Shown here one piece after another: positions 10,362 through 18,899 of a stretch of 64,000 nucleotides of DNA. The translations under genes and the position numbers were made by a program. Position 1 is the stretch's first letter, and the number at the start of each line of letters is the position of its first letter. The notes below the pieces were generated by a model, which saw only the letters and a program-made list of their open reading frames with translations, did no database searches and had not been told where the DNA came from. The DNA lies in the NCBI GenBank assembly GCA_032988165.1, contig JANTQF010000067.1, positions 62,001 to 126,000 of the forward strand. Reading direction: 5' to 3'. This stretch comes from Emmonsiellopsis sp. PD_33. Taxonomy: Eukaryota > Ascomycota > Eurotiomycetes > Onygenales > Ajellomycetaceae.

Positions 10362-11150
10362 TTCTAAATCATGTCCGACCTTCACTTGGAAACTCATCCT
10401 TCCTACAACTACAAATTCAAACAGACTGCGCCTTATCTCGCTCTTCTTGGTGATATTGGGATGGTTGGAGATTACCAGCTCTTCCACTTCTTGGAGACGC
10501 AAGTTAAACGATACTGGGCTGTTTTCTCCCCGCTCGGAAATCACGAACCGAGCAAATCGGGGTTCGAGGCCGCAAAAACTCGAATGCGGGCGTTCGAAAG
10601 CCAAATAATGGATTTACAAGCTCGTTCTACTATCGGCCGATTTGTGTTTCTTGATCAGACCCGATACGACATTTCAAATACTCTCACAATATTGGGCTGT
10701 ACTCTGTTTTCAGCGATTGCACCGCAGCAAGAAACAGCCGTTGCAAGTCGACTTGTTGATTTTCGAGATGTTCCGCAATGGACCATCCAAGCACACAACC
10801 TCGCGCACCGATCTGATCTTGACTGGCTGAACCAACAAGTCTTGCACATCACAGACGAGGAACCACACTGACAGATCGCAGTTTTTACTCATCACGGCCC
10901 TTGCGTTGACGGGAGAGCTACAGACCCTAAACACAGAGACAGCGAGGTGATGTCAGGTTTCGTGACAGATTTGAGCTCGGAGCTATGCTGGACGAGTCCA
11001 GCGGTTAAAGTGTGGGCTTTTGGGCACACCCATTATAATACTTTCTTTACAAATGAGGTTGGCGCAAAAATAATAGCTAACCAAAAAGGTTATTATACGC
11101 TGCCTGAATCGTCGTTTCGCCCAGAGCATGTTTACAGTGTAGGTGAATAG
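10362..11150 (+). pseudogene. Calcineurin-like metallophosphoesterase with two nonsense codons
   Basis: Metal-dependent phosphoesterase fold of the Ser/Thr phosphatase superfamily. Motifs appear in order in one frame: MSDLHLE (motif I, D and H metal ligands), LLGDIG (II), LGNHE (III), VFTHHGP (IV) and FGHTHYN (V), so the active-site ligands survive. The frame is cut by TAA at 10365-10367, just before IMSDLHLE, and by TGA at 10869-10871, between EEPH and QIAVFTHHGP. Related fungal proteins as I remember them have Gln (CAA) and Arg (CGA) there, so each stop is explained by one C-to-T change. No frameshift is needed across about 260 codons. It ends at TAG 11148-11150. Inactivation looks recent or mutagenic; the ancestral residues are inferred. 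Confidence 0.7.
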
Positions 11151-11816
11151 GATCGTGCATTTCGGAATGGAGCACCACAAGATTAGTTTGAAGTGCTGTG
11201 AAAGGTTTTTTTGTCCTTGATGCAGTAAAAAGACTATGCTGCAGAGTAGATGTGAAAGAAACGGTTGGGCACAATTCAAAAAGCCTTTCTGAGGAATGGA
11301 AATTCCATAAACTTCAGGACTACTGTCTATGAAGTAGTGTTGCACTACGCGCGTCGCTCAGAAATCACTGGCATATCGATCTTCAGCTTGGGACAAGTGT
11401 TGAGATATGCATATGCAACCAGTGCGACATTTGATAACTAATTCTCCAAGCGCTCACCCGCACTCGAGGTGACATCTCTACATAAGGGCGAGATGTTGCT
11501 TTTATTGCCTTTACCTAGGGCCATAAAGTGATTTGATCGTTCTCAGGCATTATGCTTTGAACATCTGAACAACGATATGCCGCCTCGAGAGAATGATTTG
11601 ACTCCGAAAAGGTGCAAGTCGCCAGGCCTGACTGAGGAACAATGACTGGTCAGACACGGATTAACTAGGAACCGAGCTCCTGGTCGCAAACGGCATCGGA
11701 ATGCCGCAAGGGCATGCAAACATCAGCCTTGAAATCGATCCAATTGAGGTTCTCCTAGCAGGACCGGTGATCAGCTTTATTATTTTGACTGCATCTGCAG
11801 GATACTTTCCTGCTTC
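11151..11816. other. No gene seen
   Basis: Short frames only. This includes the presumed 3' flank of the phosphoesterase pseudogene. Confidence 0.3.
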
Positions 11817-12489
11817 GTGCCTCGTTTCGCTCGGATCTTACAACTACCGGCGCCCTGTTCTCTCTTAAGGATGCTATCTTGGTTACGGAGCCTTGCCCGC
11901 TCTCAAACGTCGCGAATACGCAAGCGCAAAGGCCAAGAGCTTGACGAAGATTATCAACAGGAGCGAAACCCACGCTACGAGCCTTGCGACATGCTCGTCA
12001 GCAGAAAAATCCCTTGCAAAGCGTGGTGTGAGGATGTTCTGGCCTGGTGGGGAGTTCCTACGGTTCTCTTCGATTTATTTATCCTTGTCCATGATCCTAA
12101 GGAAGCCCTCGATATATTGCTTGACTCAGGCTACATCCAAACACAACCTAGTAGGGCTACGACCTTCCCCAGTCGATAAATGATCTGGAATGCCTAATCC
12201 CTGATATCCATGAATATTTTGATCATATTGTATCAAAATGGATGGACCTGGCAGTGATGATTCTGCTCTGTCAGATTATCTTGGTGTCCACATAGCGTAT
12301 CATACCGCCTATATTGATGAAGTCTGGACATCTGCTTTTGCAGAGCGGATTTGTAAAGAGCATCGTCAACTACTCTTCGATTTACTTGCAACTTGTTCAG
12401 GGATGGAAGCTGGTCCTCTGATTTGCTGGAGGGAGAATGTCGGACCTACCATCGTGAGATTCGAGACAAAAATCTCAACGCACTTTTGA
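11817..12489 (+). pseudogene. Broken gene of an uncharacterised fungal family
   Basis: Two frames form one decayed protein. 11817-12179 contains KIPCKAWCEDVLAWWGVPTV and FDLFILVHDPKEALDILLDS. 12238-12489 continues with ALSDYLGVHIAYHTAYIDEVW and a helical segment ending LICW. The first part resembles an uncharacterised fungal family in which a Cys-x-WCEDVLA-x-x-G-V-P-T block precedes a beta-alpha unit. I remember this family only as 'hypothetical protein' and give no function. Stops and a frame change between 12150 and 12238 separate the halves, and no tidy intron fits. Confidence 0.4.
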
Positions 12490-12817
12490 ACCTCGTGGCA
12501 TAGAAAAGTTCAAGTGGAAGAGACCGGACACTGAGGCAGTTGGAACCCGCGTAACGTTTACTGTCTCTCCGACTGGTATCAAGCTTATCAATGATCTCGA
12601 CTAATTCGAAGGGCTGTGCGAAACCACGCCAGGTGTGAGTGCTTGCCGTGAGGATCGTGAGTGGGCGTTACAAAATGTCATCAAAACAGGGTATTTTTGG
12701 CTGCTCACTTCTCCGCTTGTACTGCTTACCCCTTCTCCTTGCTTTTGCCCCTCCCCCCTTTTACTCCTATTACTCCTACTACCCCTACTATCTCCTGCTC
12801 CTCTTCTCCCTCTACAT

Positions 12818-12850
12818 CCTATTATCCAGCATAAAGCTGTTTTTAATTTG
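12818..12850 (+). repeat. Dispersed degenerate repeat, copy 1
   Basis: Begins TCCAGCATAAAGCTG and continues TTTTTAATTTGACC. A second copy at about 14075-14105 differs mainly by transitions. The repeat may extend about 60 bp further with weaker similarity (CAGAGAAGATATG versus CCAGAAGAGGTGAG). Confidence 0.4.
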
Positions 12851-14074
12851 ACCATTCAAGACTACACAACCTATGCAGTTCAGAGAAGATATGTTAAGCT
12901 AACTCTAAGCACTGATGTAGGGACTTAAGCCCTGTCTTACTACTCCGTACTCTAAACTAAGTTTCTACGATAATGGGAGGATTCCAATTCTTACTACCTT
13001 CAGACATTCTCTTCATTCTTTACGTTTATTTAGTTCTCTCAGTCATTAAGCTTGTTATCTTAGCATCTAATCCATCCCCTGAGATCAGCATGTCACATAT
13101 GTTCAGCCATCCCACCAAACTCTGATTGATAAGATAAGATCCCCGCACGTGATTCTACCTTATCGGCCCGACCCGGACATTCATTTGTCCCAGCCGAGCC
13201 AGGAACGCGAGCCTCGGCTGTAACTACACACTGCACATCACAAAAAATCCGTTTCTGCTGGTTTGAAGTTTCTGGCATCCGCCGTGCGGAGCCGCGTTGA
13301 TGCGGCGGGAAGTGGCACCCAGCTGCTATGAAATGCGCCCCACTGAACCTGCGATCGAGTGACCAGCAAAAAAAAAAAAAAAAAAAAAATTCTCCAGCAA
13401 GGCTGAAAGAGTGGAGATATTTTGACTCATGAAAGTGGGTTTGGCATGCTACTATTTGCATCGATGTTTGTTTTTTGCGCTGGTATTGGTATTTTTAAAC
13501 AGATATATTGTGGACCCCCCCCCCTTTTTTTTTTTCTGCCGGTTTGTTCTAGACGCAATCCATGGGCGGAGGGAGGATTTGCGCTCGTACTCGTACCTGG
13601 CGGTAACTTATCGAAAACGAAAACAAAAAGATGATCTTGGAGAGACAAGAGAACAAAAACAGGTCATGGGAGCGGAGGGGAAATGTTGGCCCCCATCGCT
13701 CCGCCCTTGGCGCCGCCCGTTGTGAAATAGATCTCCGGAGCTGGATGGCGGGATAATTGCTATGTTATTATGCATAACTAATGTCAGACAAGTCCGGCTA
13801 TCCGCGGAGAAATCACAATGTATTGATAAAACGAGAGGGAAAAGGACCCTCCACGAAGACAATACATAGTGTAATACCTGTTGTAGCAATGGCAAGATAT
13901 AATAACATTCTCACGCCACCTGAGATATCTAGAAGTATAAATAATGAAACATGAATTCGTTTAGTAGAATAGGAACTGTGGAGGGAAGGTAATATGATGG
14001 CCAATGAGGGGCTGGAAATCGCGTGTCTCGGAGTCATGCTGTCATGCTGTATGTAACTGCACTTCTAATTCAGG

Positions 14075-14105
14075 TATCCAGCGTAAAGTTGTTTTTGATT
14101 TGACT
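14075..14105 (+). repeat. Dispersed degenerate repeat, copy 2
   Basis: Begins TCCAGCGTAAAGTTG and continues TTTTTGATTTGACT, matching the copy near 12818 apart from A/G and C/T differences. The identity of the parent element is unknown. Confidence 0.4.
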
Positions 14106-14634
14106 ATTTGTATATATATTACATACTTATAGCCCAGAAGAGGTGAGCAGTGCCGCACCTGGGGTCTTACAACCTGCAATTCCATCTGGAATGAAATGTC
14201 GGGCTTCGACCTTGTCCAATTTAGCTCTTAAACTAAATAAATAGCTTAGGTAGTCGAATGTTTTCAAAAAAGGCTGTGGGTAAAAGAACACAATATTGAT
14301 TTTTTTTTTTTTTTGGTTTAACTAAACAAGACATTTCTACTGGTATTAGGAGAATTTATCTTCATAAGCAATGCTGATGGAGGGAAAAGGATAACAAACT
14401 CGGCAAATGGAAAGAATACCACACATGATAAAAGAAAAAGAAAGAAACAACCCCGTGGCTGAGAAGCAACGCATCCCTCTATGACCGGAAAAGAACAAAT
14501 CTCAAATAATAAGTCAGGAGCTGCTGACAAAAGTACAAAACGTTCCCATGCAGAGAGTAAAAAGAATCAAGCTTGTTGTGCCATGGAAGGCAAGTATCGT
14601 AAGGGAGAGCGGCCATTCTCACAAAGCAGTAACC

Positions 14635-15948
14635 TTAAGCACACTTCTGGCTGACAAGGGGTCCGAAGGGGCGTATCCAGACTTTTCCGGCGCAACTCTC
14701 GCAGAACTTCTCCCTGGCACTTCGAGTGTAGAAAACCCATTGGATTGCCTTTCTCCACGCGCCGTCGATCTCAACTGTGAGGACGTCCGACGGCTTTATC
14801 TGGTTGTGGTCCCTCATATTCTCGTACTTGACGTGTTTCCCGGACGCGATGTGGCCGATCCACAGATCCTTTGACTCCAGATGGCATATATCTCCCGGAA
14901 GTTCTTCGCCGCGTCGGCTGTACCAAACCACCTTTCTCCAAGTATCAGATTCTTCTGCTGACCCATCGGACCAGAGGTAATTCACGGAAAGGCGTCGTAT
15001 CATATCTTCAGGGACTGCAAATTGCACGATTGCTATCTCAGAAATAGGCAATTTATGCTTGAGCCACTGTGCGTACCGATCGGCTGTCTCTTTCTGCGGA
15101 CTCCAGTATGCCACCTTTCTTTCCCCACTGAAATCGCCGGGTAATGTTGACACGGCTCCCATCTTGAGGGGGGTTGAATCCGTGCCACAAAATTCTTCTG
15201 CTACTATCTTGGTACACCCTCTCCAGATCATTCTGTGATTGTCAAGTGTTAATGGGGCCTCTCCTGCAAAAGTGACAGTAGGAGTAGGCTCTATCGGTGC
15301 AGCCATAGAGGACGTATAATCAGCACTGATGCCTGGCGGCGGAGATCTGCCTGATATTGAGTCCCTACGCTCCAGCACGACTTTTGCTCGTTGGCGTATG
15401 GCCTGTTTCATTCTCAGGTTATCGTTGAGTCCGCGTAGTGTATCATATGAAGCTTCCATCGTGTCGAGCAGCCAGAACTTGCAGCTGGCAGTGGAACGCA
15501 GGTCACTGAACTCCGGCAGAAGGATCGCGGGTTGGAGAGTGTTGTTTATCCCAAGAGCATCCATGACCCCAACCCAGTCATCGGATAGACATGTAGCATC
15601 CTCGACACCTGTCTTTTCGATCTGGAACCTCGCATGGTCCATGAAGTCATCGGAAGAATCCTGGGGAGTGGCACAGAAAATATTCCAAAGTTTGGCGGCC
15701 GTAGCATTATTAAACCCGATAAATGCATAGGTCTCTAAGCTGTTCAGGTTCTCAGGGATCTCGATATCATTGACAGCCTCCTGGGGCGCGTCGGTGGCCA
15801 AGTTCGGGGAAGCGGTCCCTGTGGCTGACGGGGTAGAGAGAGCGGAAGTTGAAATGAGCCTCTTTCCTCTTGCTGGCGGACTCATCAAGTTCTCAGCTTC
15901 AAAAAAGGCTGCCACCTCCGGCGAGATGACGCGGATTGGAGGCTCCAT
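14635..15948 (-). CDS. Uncharacterised 437-aa protein, possible ADP-ribosyltransferase-like C-terminal domain
   Basis: Single-exon gene, ATG at 15948. The N-terminal 90 residues are Ser/Ala/Pro-rich and probably disordered. About 95-190 is a helical region (SLETYAFIGFNNATAAKLWN onward). About 200-235 is another linker. A C-terminal domain runs from about 240 to 430 and includes WRGCTK, a GDFSGERKVAYWSPQKETAD segment, an AIVQFAVPEDMI strand and an ELPGDICHL stretch. The order 'R/G start, S/T-rich strand, aromatic-W-x3-K-x2-A helix, hydrophobic strand' recalls ADP-ribosyltransferase-like domains in fungal orphan proteins, but I see no convincing catalytic triad. No signal peptide or TM segment. 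It is intact and has normal CpG, although the transposon block begins only about 430 bp away. Function unknown. Confidence 0.75.
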   Translation of the reverse strand: MEPPIRVISPEVAAFFEAENLMSPPARGKRLISTSALSTPSATGTASPNLATDAPQEAVNDIEIPENLNSLETYAFIGFNNATAAKLWNIFCATPQDSSDDFMDHARFQIEKTGVEDATCLSDDWVGVMDALGINNTLQPAILLPEFSDLRSTASCKFWLLDTMEASYDTLRGLNDNLRMKQAIRQRAKVVLERRDSISGRSPPPGISADYTSSMAAPIEPTPTVTFAGEAPLTLDNHRMIWRGCTKIVAEEFCGTDSTPLKMGAVSTLPGDFSGERKVAYWSPQKETADRYAQWLKHKLPISEIAIVQFAVPEDMIRRLSVNYLWSDGSAEESDTWRKVVWYSRRGEELPGDICHLESKDLWIGHIASGKHVKYENMRDHNQIKPSDVLTVEIDGAWRKAIQWVFYTRSAREKFCESCAGKVWIRPFGPLVSQKCA

Positions 15949-16374
15949 GTTTTCCCCATGTCTTTTGAAGGGCCGCGACTAAAGTGATGTCCTAGCAGAA
16001 AAAAGTGAACATGAGCTGTGAATAACTGTCTGTAAGCTCTGACTCATAGTCTAGGAAGTGAAGATACTCTGTGGTTGCAGGATGGTTTGAAAACTCTCTT
16101 ATTATGTTTCCAGCTTTGGAGGTTGGTTGTATCATGATAATGCCAAGACCAGGCACATTCTTCTGCCAGTCAAGACTCGGATCTTTGCCTGCATGCTCAT
16201 CCAGACATTCAAATCTCAAAGAGTAACTCCTCGATACTCTGTACAGAGATATCCAAACAATCCAGATAATCTCACAACAAACAGCACAAGTTTCTGAGGT
16301 AGAAAACCAATCACTCATTCCCCATCTTCCATACTAATCATGCCTTCGCTGTTTCACCCACATCTCCCGTTGTG
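15949..16374. other. Upstream region of the 437-aa gene
   Basis: Presumed promoter and 5' UTR of the minus-strand gene. A 108-codon frame (16318-15992) on the same strand has Cys/Trp-rich sequence but no recognised domain and may be leader. Normal composition continues to the edge of the inverted-repeat element. Confidence 0.3.
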
Positions 16375-16880
16375 GGTGCGCCACACCAATATGATAAAAA
16401 CACCAATACAATAAAAAGTGAGACTAGGTACCTTTTGTATGGGGAATACATATAAAAGGTACCTATTTTTGATTTTTGATTTTTTCATGATTTCTCAACC
16501 ACCACACAAGATATAGATTTCATACTTCAGCAGGAATATCTAAAAGCTATAAGAAATATATTTATTTAAATAAATCTAAGATTTTCTTGTTCATTTTTCA
16601 TTTTTTCTATTTTTAGGCACAGTTTTAGTGTATTTTCAGTTTTATCTTAATCTCAAGAGAATAACCAATTTTTAATAGATTCTATTAATGCTATTATATT
16701 CACTAGGATTCAGTGTATGTTCTATTCCAATATGAGCTTTATATCTGGTGTAGTGGTTAAGAAATCATGAAAAAACTAAAAGTTGAAAATAGGTATCTTT
16801 TATATGTGTTCCCCATACAAAAGGTACTTATTTTTGATTTTTATCATATCAGTGTTTTTATTGTATCAGTGTGGTGCACC
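16375..16880. mobile_element. MITE-like element with long terminal inverted repeats
   Basis: The ends are inverted copies. Left begins GGTGCGCCACACCAATATG and the right end read inward begins GGTGCACCACACTGATAC. The similarity continues for about 140 bp (16375-16518 versus 16880-16741), including TTTTGTATGGGGAA and TTTTTTCATGATTTCT blocks. Within each arm, AGGTACCTTTT and AAAAGGTACCT form a sub-terminal palindrome around the GTATGGGGAA core. The 220-bp centre is AT-rich and non-coding. Size 506 bp, no transposase. I could not define a matching target-site duplication; the left flank reads TTGTG and the right flank TAGAA. Superfamily undetermined. Confidence 0.7.
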
Positions 16881-16938
16881 TAGAAGGTGGAACTGAGAGA
16901 TGCAGCAATGAAGGCATGATTAGTTACTAGTATCTTAC

Positions 16939-17106
16939 TATTAGAAATTTCAAGATAATTTCATATTCATATAATCTCACTTAGAATTAGCATTTACACA
17001 GCCACCCACATTTCTTCATATAAAATAGCTAGGGTTCCTATGAACCACCATTAGTTTGACAATATTATTCAATTTGTACCTTATGAAGTAATGTATAATG
17101 CTGATA
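16939..17106 (+). repeat. Copia 5' LTR
   Basis: 168 bp, starts TATTAGAAATTTC (mutated from TGTTGGGAATCCC in the other copy) and ends GCTGATA. TATAAAAT at 17019-17026 is a likely promoter TATA box. It has many G-to-A and C-to-T differences from the right LTR and no CpG. Confidence 0.92.
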
Positions 17107-17120
17107 GTTATGAGCCCAGT
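17107..17120 (+). other. Copia primer-binding site, initiator-tRNA half-molecule type
   Basis: GTTATGAGCCCAG directly follows the LTR. The GTTATGAGCCC part is the reverse complement of GGGCTCATAAC, the anticodon stem-loop of initiator tRNA-Met including its CAT anticodon. Drosophila copia and yeast Ty5 are known to prime with a cleaved initiator-tRNA half ending in this region. Priming from the half-tRNA is inferred from this match and its position. Confidence 0.65.
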
Positions 17121-17459
17121 AATTTCCATTACATATTTAACTTGATTTTTATTGTTATTATCATTATTTCATTATTTTTCACCCTATACCACATGCTTTT
17201 CACATGAAATAGTGATAACCTCTGAAAAAGACCCATGAAGATATCCTCTAGATTTATGAGATCTATTGAAAAATGGAGCTGCAGGCTCTATACACTTAAT
17301 AAACTAAGCTTTTGAGAACACTAAAAGCCTTATATTAATTGAAAAATAGAGCTGTATGAATACTTCTAATAGTCTGAAAATTGAAAAAGTAGAGCTCTTG
17401 GAGCCCTATCTACCTCACCATGTCTGATGCCACTACCTGATGTATAATAGTAACACTAA

Positions 17460-18602
17460 AGAACAGTAAGAACTGAGAGATTTAATATATAAACATCATA
17501 TTGATAGTGAGTAATTATAGAGTTTGTAATTATATTGATTTAATAAAGGAAGATTATTAGCTGGAAATAGAAGAACCTGAGATTGAGAATAATAAATCTG
17601 AAAAATCATTTGAAAAATAGATAATAATGTATAAAAAATACCAAACAGCTATGAATAAGATGTATGATATTATCACAACATTAGTTTTGAAAGTGGAGAT
17701 AGAGTATGTCATGAAGGTGAGTAATACTCATATTAAAGATATTATCAAAGTGCTGTGATATCATCTCTCTCCCACTACTAAAGATTGAAAAAATAAAGTT
17801 AGAGATTAATATAACACTCTGATGAAGAAACCAAATAATAAGAACATCAAAAAATAATTAGATGACTAGTTTATAATCTATGAAGAGATATAAAATGTGG
17901 AGATTAGAGATCTATTCAATCTAGAGAGTGATTTTTTAATGGCTAATTAAATGATTGATCTGATGATTGCTGAAGGATTTAGATCTATTATCTCATATAA
18001 TAAAAAAATGAGTATGAATGTTATTGATCTAGAATAATTAGTCAGAGAGATTAAGATTTGATATTGCAAGATGAGAGTCTTAAAAAATAATTATAGTGCT
18101 GTTTTTATGACCTTTAGTGATCTAGGTAATGAGGAAAAAAAAGACTCTGCTGATAGAATAAATCTACCTGCAAAAAACTTACAAAAGAAAGCTAATAAAG
18201 ATTTAAAAAAGAAGGATAAAAAGACTTATAATCTATATATCTATAGCAGGCCTGAGCACTCAGCAGGAACTTGCTGGTATCTTAACCCTATATTAAGGCC
18301 TAAGTGGTTCATGGAATATAATAATATGTGTAAAAAGATGGATGAGGCATTAAAAGATGAGAAAGTCAAAATGAAGATTAAAATAGAGATTGAGAAGGTA
18401 AATGATAAGGCTGACACAGACCTGTAGATGAATTTTTCAACTATTTATTAAATACCTCTAATCTCATATGAAGCTACTGATGAATTGTTAATCTTAAGTG
18501 CTAAGTTTAGCTCATTAAATCATTCATTAAGAGATAGCTAGGTATATAATATAGATAGAGAATCTTATATCTATAATAATAAATTCAGATTTATTAATTT
18601 TA
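17460..18602 (+). pseudogene. Copia gag and protease N-terminal relic
   Basis: Decayed gag. The longest open piece, 18071-18427, ends in a Lys/Asp-rich tail and contains a damaged CCHC zinc knuckle: the SRPEHSAGTCW part keeps the His and last Cys, but the first two Cys are replaced (Leu and Tyr). From about 18541 a relic of the protease entry (W/stop-V-Y-N-I-D, where intact elements have W-V-Y/L-D-[ST]-G) runs to 18602, where Gypsy-B is inserted. Stops are frequent, and the region is strongly AT-rich. Confidence 0.7.
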
Positions 18603-18763
18603 TGTAATTGGGATAACTTGAGATGAAAACGTTGCATAGAATAAGGTTGTATTTGCTATGTTCCTGGGCTATCCATGGCTATTTATACCACAGGGCCTGA
18701 CTAAGCTATGTAGGTGACTAAGCACCATGGATATTCCATGGTGTGGAGCATGCATGCATAATA
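18603..18763 (-). repeat. Gypsy-B 3' LTR
   Basis: 161 bp, matching 29294-29454 at constant offset 10691. It differs at sites that are TG here and CA in the other copy, or the reverse (see findings). It keeps one CpG at 18630-18631 where the other LTR has TA. Confidence 0.93.
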
Positions 18764-18899
18764 AGTGGCTCCTTTCAGAAAGGCATGTGATGCCCTCATT
18801 ACAGTAGTTACATGCAGGATTGTAGAGCCAACAAATGAAACATGGGATCTTGTAATGCATAACATAATAGTGAACAACACACTAAGTGAAAAAGAAAAC

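Larger units (their letters stand above)
12490..14317. other. Intergenic, low-complexity; no gene supported
   Basis: Contains a pyrimidine microsatellite (TACTCC-like units, 12758-12815), an A run of about 20 (13370-13389), a C/T homopolymer tract (13509-13534) and a T run near 14299-14314. Open frames here depend on these tracts. A degenerate dispersed repeat occurs twice (listed separately). Confidence 0.4.

Noticed and set aside
13369..13389. A run of about 20 as the tail of a LINE or SINE
   Set aside because: No reverse transcriptase, Pol III boxes or target duplication could be matched around it. Treated as a simple tract.
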